Shown here piece by piece: positions 24,587 through 32,676 of a DNA stretch of 64,000 nt. Under the pieces are notes generated by a model. The model saw nothing but the letters and a program-made list of their open reading frames with translations. It had not been told where the DNA came from and ran no database searches. Source of the DNA: an uncultured Sulfitobacter sp. (lineage in GTDB: Bacteria > Pseudomonadota > Alphaproteobacteria > Rhodobacterales > Rhodobacteraceae); contig NZ_CANNBM010000002.1 of NCBI RefSeq assembly GCF_947502895.1, positions 372,001 through 436,000 of the forward strand, given 5' to 3'. Numbering within the stretch: position 1 is the stretch's first letter; each line of letters opens with the position of its first letter. Both the position numbers and the translations under genes were made by a program.

Positions 24587-25803
24587 CAGATAATCGCCTT
24601 TTCGATGATTGGTTTGTTCAGCTCGATCCGTTCAAAGTTGAAGGGCCGCATGTCTAGCGTTCGGTAAGCTCCATGCACCATGATCTCGGCCGTGCCGCGC
24701 CCCATCGCGGGCGATTGCTGCAAGCCGTGACCAGAGAACCCGTTGAGGAAAAAGAAGTTCTCAACAGTCGTGTGCGGCCCCATAATCGCGTTGTGATCAA
24801 AGGTGTTATAGGCATAGTGGCCGCCCCATTCAGACTGCACTTTGATCGCCTCGAACTGCGGGATGCGCGTGGCGAGAATGGGCCAGACATGTTCTTCCCA
24901 GATTGAATGATCCATCTGGAAATCATCGTAGTCCACGGCTGGATCAATCGCGGAGTGGCCCCCGCATTGATAAGTGCCGCCGCCGTTTTCGCGCACGTGA
25001 ACACCTGACGGATCAATCGTCAGGGGCAGGTCGCGGTCCAGCGGTGTTTCCGCCGCAAATATCCATGAGTAACGCTTGCGCGGCTCAACCGGCACGGTAA
25101 CCCCCGCCATCTTGGCCGTCTCGATTGCGCGCGGACCAGAAGCGTTGAGCACCTGACCACAGGCTATCACCTCACCTGATTTGAGCGTGACACTTTCCAC
25201 CCGCGTGCCTGAAGCGTTTTTGGTCATCGCGACCACTTCGTTCTGCACGTACTCCACACCGCGCTCCCGCGCGGATTTGCGCCACCAGTCAAAGACCGCT
25301 GTGGCGTCCCAGAACCCTTCGTCCACCAGATTGATCGAGCCAAGCACAATGTCATCGACATTATAAAACGGATAGGCCACTTTGATCTGCTCGGGCGTCA
25401 TCAGCTGTGTCGCCGCACCTGCCGCGATCTGTGTTGCATGGCTTTCGCGCAAAACGTCAGCAAAGTCATTATTATCGGCCAGATACATATAGCCGAAGTT
25501 CTGGATTTTCAGATCGGGCACGCGGTCGTCGTTTCCCATGTACCGCGGCAGGTTTTTGACGAAATCCGCAGCAAACTGCGAAATACGGACATTTAGCTCG
25601 CTTGAGAACTGCTGCCGCATGCAAGAATTGGTGTGCATGGTCGAAGAATGCTCATAGCTGGTGTCTTTCTCGATGACCAAGACAGAACCATCGAAATCCT
25701 TGTCATCCGACAAAAACCACGCAGCCGAGGCTCCCATTATCGCCCCGCCCACGATGACAACATCATAGCTGGTCTTTTGCGGTGTTTGTGTGTGTCCCGA
25801 CAT
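24586..25803 (-). CDS. FAD-dependent oxidoreductase, DAO family
   Basis: A 405-residue single-domain DAO-family flavoprotein. The Rossmann motif VVIVGGAIMGASAAWFL is at residues 15-31, followed by an EKDTSYEHSSTMHT segment and a C-terminal FLNGFSGHGLQQSPAMG typical of glycine/sarcosine/D-amino-acid oxidases and dehydrogenases. It lacks a GcvT domain. It probably oxidises a secondary or primary amine carbon, producing an imine or 2-oxo acid. Its start overlaps the hyuB stop by one base (TAATG) and its stop overlaps the aldolase start. Confidence 0.88.
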   Translation of the reverse strand: MSGHTQTPQKTSYDVVIVGGAIMGASAAWFLSDDKDFDGSVLVIEKDTSYEHSSTMHTNSCMRQQFSSELNVRISQFAADFVKNLPRYMGNDDRVPDLKIQNFGYMYLADNNDFADVLRESHATQIAAGAATQLMTPEQIKVAYPFYNVDDIVLGSINLVDEGFWDATAVFDWWRKSARERGVEYVQNEVVAMTKNASGTRVESVTLKSGEVIACGQVLNASGPRAIETAKMAGVTVPVEPRKRYSWIFAAETPLDRDLPLTIDPSGVHVRENGGGTYQCGGHSAIDPAVDYDDFQMDHSIWEEHVWPILATRIPQFEAIKVQSEWGGHYAYNTFDHNAIMGPHTTVENFFFLNGFSGHGLQQSPAMGRGTAEIMVHGAYRTLDMRPFNFERIELNKPIIEKAII

Positions 25804-27512
25804 TACGAAACCTCCCCTTTTGCAACAGCGTCCTGCACTGCTTTGATGTCATCCGCCGCAAGTCCGTAGTCACGCGCCGCAGTCTCGGCCGAGATGTATC
25901 CCCGCGCCAGATCGCGCAGCACCAGATCGCGGGATCGCTCGGCGGGATCGCCGTAGCCAGCCCCCCCGGGGAAGGCCATGACAACGCGGCGCCCGTGCGG
26001 CACGAATTGCTTGCCCTTGCCGTTCATGGCGCTGCCATCGTCTTGGGCAATAGTGGTGCGCGCACCTGCCATCCCCCCGCGCCGCCCCCGTGCGGGATGA
26101 TCCACACGGTCAAACATCGCTTGGATGTCAAACTCATGCCCTTCCATGGCGCCTACTTCCATATACTGTCCCAGACCGCCGCGCGTCTTGCCCGCACCGC
26201 CACTGTCGGGGCGCAGCTCTTTACGCCAGATGATGACGGGGCCTGCATGCTCCGTCGCCTCAATCGGCATGGTCATCACACCTGAGGGAAAGGCCGTTGC
26301 GTTCAGCCCGTCAAACGCGGGCCGCGCACCTGATCCACCAGAATTGAATGTCAGCACTTCGGAGCGCCGCGCATCTGCGGGTGCAGGCGCATCGGTGCGC
26401 GGGCGCAGCGAAACTTGGAAGTTGCACAGGCAGCCTGCCCCTTCGGCAGGCACCAGACCAGGCACGATTTTATCGAATGCGGCATAGACCGTATCCGGCA
26501 CAAAATGTCCGACGATATGGCGCAGCGCCACCGGAGCAGGATGGACGGCATTCACGATAGAATTGACCGGAGCTGCAATCTCGAAGGGCGCAAGCGAGGC
26601 AGCGTTGTTGGGAATTTCGGGCGCAATGGCGACTTTGAGCGCATAACATGCGTAGGCCTTGGCATAGACAAGCGGGCAATTGATGCCCTTTTTATCCAGC
26701 CCCGAGGACCCCGTGAAATCGGACACGATCCGGTCCTCATGAACCGTTACTTTTACCTTCAAGGTGATGGGTTTGTCGAACCCGTCCACCGTCATCTCGC
26801 CATCCGCAGACATGCGGGGAAGTGCGGCAATTGCCTCAATCGTGGCACGGCGGGAATTATCGAGGATAAAGTCTGCGATGCCATCAAGATCGTCGAGGTC
26901 GAACTCGGTCATCATCTCGATCAGGCGGCGGTGGCCAATCTCGTTACAAGTTGCCAGCGCGTAGATGTCCCCGATCAACTGGTCCGGCTCGCGCACATTG
27001 CCGCGAATGATCCGCGTCAGTGTCTCGTCCACCTCACCCTTATCGGCGAACTTCATGATCGGGATTTGCAGACCTTCTTCGTAAATGCTGTGCGCATCCG
27101 CGCCAAAGCCGCGCCCGCCAATGTCCACGATATGCGCGGTACAGGCGAAAAAGCCGACCAGCGCGCCCTTGTGAAACGATGGCGTGACCATGGTAATGTC
27201 GTGCAGGTGGCCTGTGCCCTCCCACGGATCATTGGTGATATAGACATCACCTTCACAGATATTCGCCCGCCCGATGTGCCGGATGAAATGCGCCACGGCA
27301 TCGGCCATCGCATTCACATGACCAGGCGTGCCCGTCACCGCCTGCGCCAGCATGTTGCCTTGCGTGTCGTAGACACCCGCTGACAAATCACCCGCCTCGC
27401 GCACCGAGGTGGAGAATGCTGTGCGCACAAGCGCTTGCGCCTGTTCTTCCACAACCGAGATCAAGCGGTTCCACATGACCTGATAGGCGACTTTTGAATG
27501 TGTCTGTGCCAT
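25803..27512 (-). CDS. hyuB: hydantoinase B / oxoprolinase subunit B
   Basis: A 569-residue HyuB-family protein. Visible segments are VMWNRLISVVEEQAQALVRTAFS, the REAGDLSAGVYDTQGNMLAQ segment, GHVNAMADAVAHFI, NDPWEGTGHLHDITMV and GINCPLVYAKAYACYALK. With HyuA it forms the ATP-dependent cyclic-amide hydrolase found in N-methylhydantoinase (N-methylhydantoin to N-carbamoylsarcosine) and 5-oxoprolinase. It overlaps hyuA by one base and the DAO gene by one base. A broad lactam specificity cannot be resolved from sequence. The C-terminal GGYGDP-like motif is present (GGAGYGDPAERS). Confidence 0.92.
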   Translation of the reverse strand: MAQTHSKVAYQVMWNRLISVVEEQAQALVRTAFSTSVREAGDLSAGVYDTQGNMLAQAVTGTPGHVNAMADAVAHFIRHIGRANICEGDVYITNDPWEGTGHLHDITMVTPSFHKGALVGFFACTAHIVDIGGRGFGADAHSIYEEGLQIPIMKFADKGEVDETLTRIIRGNVREPDQLIGDIYALATCNEIGHRRLIEMMTEFDLDDLDGIADFILDNSRRATIEAIAALPRMSADGEMTVDGFDKPITLKVKVTVHEDRIVSDFTGSSGLDKKGINCPLVYAKAYACYALKVAIAPEIPNNAASLAPFEIAAPVNSIVNAVHPAPVALRHIVGHFVPDTVYAAFDKIVPGLVPAEGAGCLCNFQVSLRPRTDAPAPADARRSEVLTFNSGGSGARPAFDGLNATAFPSGVMTMPIEATEHAGPVIIWRKELRPDSGGAGKTRGGLGQYMEVGAMEGHEFDIQAMFDRVDHPARGRRGGMAGARTTIAQDDGSAMNGKGKQFVPHGRRVVMAFPGGAGYGDPAERSRDLVLRDLARGYISAETAARDYGLAADDIKAVQDAVAKGEVS

Positions 27513-29602
27513 TATGCTGCTCCCTTCCCTGTCATCACCACGTCTATGCAGCCATCAGGCTGTCGGATCGCATCGCGGCTTGCGGGGACAATGATTGTGG
27601 TCTCGTCTTCGGTTACAGCCGCAGGACCCTGCACGCGCTGACCCGTTTGCATCAAAGTGCGGTCAATAACATCCGCCTCCAGATACTTACCCGCCGCCGC
27701 ATCAAAGACAGACCGCTGGCCTTGGCGCACTGCCTTGGCCTCGCCCCGTGTGACCTCAACCCGCGCAACATTCTCGGATGGGGTGGTCGCATTCACAGAC
27801 CAAACGGTGATCTCGACATCCATACCTACGACGGTGCGGCCAAACAGCTTGGTATATTCCTCTTCAAACCGCGCTTGGAACGTTGCCGCGTCCGGATTCA
27901 TCGCTTGGTCTTGGGTCAGCTCAATCGGGATTTCCCAGCCCTGCCCTGAATACCGCATGTACACTTTGAACTCGGACAATATTTCCGCGTTCTCGTCACA
28001 GGTGCGCACAAAACCCGTCGCCTCTGCCTGAAGGTCCGTCAGCAGCGTGCGAATGACATCCGGCGCGAAATCGCTGAGCTTCATATAGACAGAGCGGTTC
28101 GCCTCAAAGCTATAAGGCGCACGCAGAAAACCGATGGCTGATCCAACCCCCGCCCCCGGTGGCACGATCAAGCGGTCCACGCCCAGCTTTTCGCATAATC
28201 GCCCTGCATGGAGGGGCGCCGCCCCCCCAAAGGCGATCATGGTATATTCCGACAGGTCCTCACCATTCTCGACCGCATGAACACGCGCCGCGTTTGCCAT
28301 ATTTTCGTCTACCACTTCGGCCACACCAAAGGCTGCCTCGACCGCATCCATATCAAGGGTATCGCCCACATGCGCAGCAAGTGCCGCTTGCGATTGATCC
28401 GCGTGAAGCTGGATTGATCCCCCTGCAAAATTATCCGCATCGAGCTTGCCTAGAACAAGGTCCGCATCCGTCACCGCAGGGCGCTCTCCTCCGCGCCCGT
28501 AGCACGCAGGCCCCGGCTCGGACCCCGCACTTTCAGGCCCCACACGGATCTGGCGCATGCTGTCCACATGAGCCAGAGAGCCACCTCCCGCACCAATCTC
28601 GACCATATCAATCACAGGGATCGAGATCGGCATGCCCGACCCTTTTTTGAAGCGGTAGGTCCGCGCCACTTCAAAAACGCGGCTGGTTTTGGGTGTCTGG
28701 TTCTTGATCAGGCAAATCTTGGCCGTGGTGCCGCCCATGTCAAAACTCAGCACTTTGTCGATGCCGTAGCGCGCCGCGATATGAGCCGCAAAGACTGCGC
28801 CCCCCGCTGGGCCGGATTCGACCAGACGCACAGGAAAATCTGCCGCGTTCTGGATCGAGATGATGCCTCCGCCAGAGTGCATCAGAAACACCCGACACTG
28901 GACGCCTTCGCCCTTCAATCGCTCTTCAAGCCGTCCCAGATAGGACGCCATCAACGGTTTAATATAGGCGTTTGCTACGACCGTGTTGAACCGCTCATAC
29001 TCACGCATCTGGGGTGACACCTCGGATGAGATCGATACCGCCACATCAGGCAGCCGCTCTGCCAGCACCTCGCGCACCATCTGCTCATGCGCTGGGTTCA
29101 GATAAGAATGGATCAGACCCACAGCGACGCTTTGAAAACCGCCTGCTGCAATCTGATCGGCCACCGCCTCTATTTCGGCACGGTCCAGATCAATCATCAC
29201 CTCGCCCTTGGCGTTCACGCGCTCATTTACAGTAAAGCGGAACTGACGCGGCAGAAGTGGTTCGGGCAGGGTCAGGTTCAGATCATATTGCTCGAACCGC
29301 GACTCGGTCCGCATTTCGATCACATCGCGGAACCCTTGCGTGGTGATCAGCGCTGTCTTGGCCCCGCGCCGCTCGATCAGCGCATTTGTGGCCAGTGTTG
29401 TACCATGAATGATTTGCCCGATCTGATCTGGGGTAACACCAGCCTTGGCGCAGACCTGATGCATCCCGTCAATAATCGCGTTTTCAGGCCCGGCATATGT
29501 GGTGAGGACTTTGGTCGAAAAAACCTCACCCTCTTTTTCGAGGACCACGTCCGTGAATGTGCCGCCAATATCCGCACCAAGCCGGATCGAAGAAGTCTGC
29601 AT
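27512..29602 (-). CDS. hyuA: hydantoinase A / oxoprolinase subunit A
   Basis: A 696-residue ASKHA-fold ATPase subunit. Phosphate motifs are intact: LGADIGGTFTDVVL near residue 8 and LSFDMGGTTAKICL in the middle. IHGTTLATNALIERRGAKTALIT, MHSGGGI and VEIGAGGGSLA are also present. It phosphorylates the cyclic amide before hydrolysis by HyuB. Start at 29600-29602 with AAGGAA upstream; the longer frame is rejected. It is the first gene of the seven-gene operon, 120 bp downstream of LysR 2 on the same strand. A degenerate paralogue lies at 37844-39949. Confidence 0.92.
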   Translation of the reverse strand: MQTSSIRLGADIGGTFTDVVLEKEGEVFSTKVLTTYAGPENAIIDGMHQVCAKAGVTPDQIGQIIHGTTLATNALIERRGAKTALITTQGFRDVIEMRTESRFEQYDLNLTLPEPLLPRQFRFTVNERVNAKGEVMIDLDRAEIEAVADQIAAGGFQSVAVGLIHSYLNPAHEQMVREVLAERLPDVAVSISSEVSPQMREYERFNTVVANAYIKPLMASYLGRLEERLKGEGVQCRVFLMHSGGGIISIQNAADFPVRLVESGPAGGAVFAAHIAARYGIDKVLSFDMGGTTAKICLIKNQTPKTSRVFEVARTYRFKKGSGMPISIPVIDMVEIGAGGGSLAHVDSMRQIRVGPESAGSEPGPACYGRGGERPAVTDADLVLGKLDADNFAGGSIQLHADQSQAALAAHVGDTLDMDAVEAAFGVAEVVDENMANAARVHAVENGEDLSEYTMIAFGGAAPLHAGRLCEKLGVDRLIVPPGAGVGSAIGFLRAPYSFEANRSVYMKLSDFAPDVIRTLLTDLQAEATGFVRTCDENAEILSEFKVYMRYSGQGWEIPIELTQDQAMNPDAATFQARFEEEYTKLFGRTVVGMDVEITVWSVNATTPSENVARVEVTRGEAKAVRQGQRSVFDAAAGKYLEADVIDRTLMQTGQRVQGPAAVTEDETTIIVPASRDAIRQPDGCIDVVMTGKGAA

Positions 29603-29722
29603 TCTAGATGTTCCTTTTAGATTGCACGCCACAGGACAGCAAAGCAGGTTTGCTGCCTCCCTTGGGCGCCAGCTTACGACCCCCAAACGAGAACTAAAAA
29701 TTCTTATTATTTCTAGGGGTGG

Positions 29723-30637
29723 TTACTTTTCATTATCTATTTCTTGCGCTGCGATCCGGCTGGCGATCCCCGCCGCATGGCGCACAAAGCGTGGCACGCG
29801 GGCATCGTCGTAACGCGCGAAGACTTCTAACGCGCTTGGGTGCCAATCGGCAGCAAGCTCGACCAAGCGGCCCTTCGCCACTTCGGGTGCCACAATCTGG
29901 CGCGGCAACAGCGCGATGCCCATGCCATCCACCGCCATCGGCACACAAGTCGCCAGACTGTTAGAATGAACAATCTGATCCTTGGGAAGGTTATGCGCCT
30001 GAGCATAATCCGCAAGCTCCCGCGACGCTTTTGAATGTTTCGCATGGGTCAAAATTGAATGACCAAACATTTGCGCCAACCCCGGCTCCACCCCGATGCG
30101 CTGCGCAACATCGGGTGTGGCGACCCAGACATACGGGTATGAGCCCAACGCAAGCCCACCTTCCAACTTGGTCGAGAAAGGCGCGGTCTGAACAGCCAGA
30201 TCAAGCTGCCCGCCTGCAAGACTGCGATCAATTTCACGCGACAAGTCAACTTGCAGCTCAACACTGACCGACGGGTAGGCCTCTTTGAACGCGCGCAAGA
30301 AATCATGCAGCCATGTACAGGCAATCAGTTCGGTCACGCCTAGTCGCAGCCGCTCTTTGATAAGGTCCTGACGTTTTGCTTCTTCCAGCAGCGCCTCGCC
30401 TGACCAGATCACCTGCCGCGCTGCTACAACCAGCTTCTTGCCCTCCTCCGTCAACCGCACCGATCCCGCGTCGCGGTGCATCAATACGACATCAAGAGAG
30501 GCCTCAAGCGATGAAATCCTCGCTGAAACATTTGGTTGCGTCGTCCCGAGTGCCGCCGCTGCTTTGCGAAATGTCCCCGTATCGACAACAAGTACAAAGG
30601 CTTCCAGTTGCTTGAGCGTGAATTGACTCTTGATCAT
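29723..30637 (-). CDS. LysR-family transcriptional regulator 2
   Basis: A 304-residue LysR protein with a clear helix-turn-helix (FVLVVDTGTFRKAAAALGTT, QPNVSARISSLEASLDVVLM) and effector domain (RLRLGVTELIACTWLHDFLRAF). Start chosen at the ATG 30635-30637, which has AGGGG 7 bases upstream; an ATG 15 bp earlier is in frame. It lies upstream of hyuA on the same strand and divergent from soxBDAG set 2, so it may control either or both operons. Confidence 0.9.
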   Translation of the reverse strand: MIKSQFTLKQLEAFVLVVDTGTFRKAAAALGTTQPNVSARISSLEASLDVVLMHRDAGSVRLTEEGKKLVVAARQVIWSGEALLEEAKRQDLIKERLRLGVTELIACTWLHDFLRAFKEAYPSVSVELQVDLSREIDRSLAGGQLDLAVQTAPFSTKLEGGLALGSYPYVWVATPDVAQRIGVEPGLAQMFGHSILTHAKHSKASRELADYAQAHNLPKDQIVHSNSLATCVPMAVDGMGIALLPRQIVAPEVAKGRLVELAADWHPSALEVFARYDDARVPRFVRHAAGIASRIAAQEIDNEK

Positions 30638-31051
30638 ATCGACCCCTAGCATAAAGAAAATCTATACTAGAGATGCGCAATAGAACACTAAGTTCAAGCT
30701 CTATTTCGATCTACTCCAGTCATTACACTGTCTAAAATGCCCCGCCAAAACACGGTAACCCTTCAGTACTTCGGTCGACACCGCGGCCAGACCGGATATC
30801 ACTCCAAGGGCCGCACCAGATGCCACCTTGCGGAGAGTAAGTTGTATGAACCTTTGCAAAAGCGCCCCCTCACGCGCGCTGATGAAGGGTTGATTGACGC
30901 CGCCCTCCCCTCAACACAAATTTCACACCGGTAAAAAGCACGGCTTTTTCCTTTTCAGGAGCCCGATGACGTATTTGAACCGATTCATGTCCGATCTTGC
31001 TGTGACTTTATGGAGGCTGGATGGAATGATCACCGCAAGAGGATAGATGAT
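30638..31051. other. divergent promoter region between LysR 2 and soxBDAG set 2
   Basis: About 410 bp without a convincing gene. The LysR-proximal 80 bp are AT-rich and would hold the divergent promoters. A short A-rich/T-rich hairpin (AAAAAGC/GCTTTTT, 30933-30949) lies about 100 bp before soxB; it could be an attenuator-like element but is weak. A 65-codon frame at 30737-30934 has no ribosome-binding site or recognisable domain. Confidence 0.45.
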
Positions 31052-32302
31052 ATGCGCTTTTCGGGACTACGGGTAATCAAGGAAGCTTTGAGCGGCCACA
31101 AAGGCTGGACCCCTGCATGGCGTGATCCAGAACCCCAAGCACACTATGATATCATAGTCATCGGTGGCGGCGGTCACGGCCTTGCCACGGCTTACTATCT
31201 TGCCAAACAGTTCCAACAGAAGCGTATCGCGGTACTGGAAAAAGGTTGGATCGGTGGCGGGAATGTCGGGCGTAACACAACGATCATACGGTCGAACTAT
31301 CTTCTCGACGGGAACGAGCCGTTCTACGAGATGTCGCTGAAACTGTGGGAAGGGCTGGAGCAAGACTTCAACTTCAACGCTATGATATCGCAGCGCGGCA
31401 TCCTCAATCTCATCCACTCCGACGCGCAGCGCGATGCGTTCATCCGGCGTGGCAATGCGATGATTCTGAATGGCGCGGACGCAGAGCTGCTTACAACTGC
31501 ACAGATAAAAGCGCGCTATCCCTATCTCAATACACAGGACGCACGCTTTCCAATCAAAGGCGGGCTGGCACAACATCGCGGCGGAACTGTACGCCATGAT
31601 GCAGTCGCTTGGGGTTATGCACGCGGAGCAGATTCCCGCGGTGTCGATATTATCCAGAATTGCGAAGTCACGGGCTTCAGAATTGAAAACGGCAAATGCC
31701 TCGGCGTGGAAACCTCACGTGGCTTCATCGGGGCGCAAAAAGTCGGCTGCGCAGTCGCAGGCTCTTCGGGCCGACTGATGGCCAAAGCCGGGATGCGCCT
31801 CCCGATCGAAAGCCACGTTCTTCAGGCCTTTGTGTCCGAAGGTCTCAAACCCGTCATGCCCGGAGTTGTGACATTCGGCGCAGGACATTTCTATTGCAGC
31901 CAGTCTGACAAAGGCGGGCTGGTGTTCGGCGGTGACCTTGACGGCTATAATTCCTACGCCCAGCGCGGCAACCTGCCCGTGGTCGAGGACGTCTGCGAGG
32001 GCGGCATGGCGATTTTTCCGGCCTTTGGCCGCGCGCGGTTGCTGCGTATGTGGGGCGGCATCATGGACATGTCCATGGACGGCTCACCCATCATCGACAA
32101 AACCCATACCGACGGGCTCTATTTCAACGGCGGCTGGTGCTACGGCGGGTTCAAGGCCACGCCCGCATCAGGCATGTGCTTTGCCCACTTGCTGGCACGC
32201 GACGCCCCCCATCCCAATGCAACCGCTTACCGCTTTGACCGCTTCGAGAAGGGTATGATGATCGACGAAAAAGGCATGGGCAACCAACCCAACCTGCACT
32301 GA
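31052..32302 (+). CDS. soxB: sarcosine oxidase-type beta subunit, set 2
   Basis: A 416-residue paralogue of the set 1 beta subunit. It keeps GGGGHG, EKGWIGGGNVGRNTT, and VRHDAVAWGYARGA with the FMN-linking histidine. Start at 31052, with AGAGGA upstream and the family-typical MRFSGLRVIKEALSGHKGW; the longer frame begins 42 bp earlier. It heads a soxB-D-A-G operon divergent from LysR 2. The gap to soxD is 86 bp, longer than elsewhere in the operon. Sarcosine is the default substrate, but N-methylated products of the neighbouring hydantoinase operon are possible. Confidence 0.92.
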   Translation: MRFSGLRVIKEALSGHKGWTPAWRDPEPQAHYDIIVIGGGGHGLATAYYLAKQFQQKRIAVLEKGWIGGGNVGRNTTIIRSNYLLDGNEPFYEMSLKLWEGLEQDFNFNAMISQRGILNLIHSDAQRDAFIRRGNAMILNGADAELLTTAQIKARYPYLNTQDARFPIKGGLAQHRGGTVRHDAVAWGYARGADSRGVDIIQNCEVTGFRIENGKCLGVETSRGFIGAQKVGCAVAGSSGRLMAKAGMRLPIESHVLQAFVSEGLKPVMPGVVTFGAGHFYCSQSDKGGLVFGGDLDGYNSYAQRGNLPVVEDVCEGGMAIFPAFGRARLLRMWGGIMDMSMDGSPIIDKTHTDGLYFNGGWCYGGFKATPASGMCFAHLLARDAPHPNATAYRFDRFEKGMMIDEKGMGNQPNLH

Positions 32303-32388
32303 CACGCGCAGCCAGAGCGAAACATACCTTCACCGCTTCTTTATTTTTCCCTTAAACTCAATCCCGTACTCACCGCGAGCACCGACAT

Positions 32389-32676
32389 ATGATCATACAT
32401 CACCCCCTTCTCGGCCCCCGCGACAGCGCAGAATTCACCTATATGGGCGATGCACGTCTAATCGACCGCCCAGATAGCGAAGCCGAGACTGCAGCGCAGG
32501 ATTTCTTTGAGTATGGCTATCTGCGCGACAACCCTGCCGGTTGGCACGAAGAGCTATGGTTTCACGAGGCGGGCGACAGATCATGGCTCGTCGTGACCCG
32601 CAACACAGTCACGCACGAGATTTCAAAGGTAGAGCTTGCCAGAGACGTGGCGCGCGAAAGGGGTCGCAGCAGATGA
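32389..32676 (+). CDS. soxD: sarcosine oxidase-type delta subunit, set 2 (zinc site lost)
   Basis: A 95-residue delta subunit. The family scaffold is clear (GDARLIDRPDSEAE, YLRDNPAGWHEELWFHE, VTRNTVTHEI), but the N-terminal CPxCG is replaced by HPLLG (residues 5-9), and the second-half cysteine by an AGD segment; only H59 of the four zinc ligands remains. It therefore cannot bind zinc in the usual way. It overlaps soxA by 4 bp (ATGA). The intact scaffold suggests a functional metal-free form rather than decay. Confidence 0.85.
   Translation: MIIHHPLLGPRDSAEFTYMGDARLIDRPDSEAETAAQDFFEYGYLRDNPAGWHEELWFHEAGDRSWLVVTRNTVTHEISKVELARDVARERGRSR

Noticed and set aside
30933..30949. A-rich/T-rich hairpin before soxBDAG set 2 as a terminator
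   Set aside because: Only 7 bp, mostly A-T pairs, and no plus-strand gene lies upstream to terminate.
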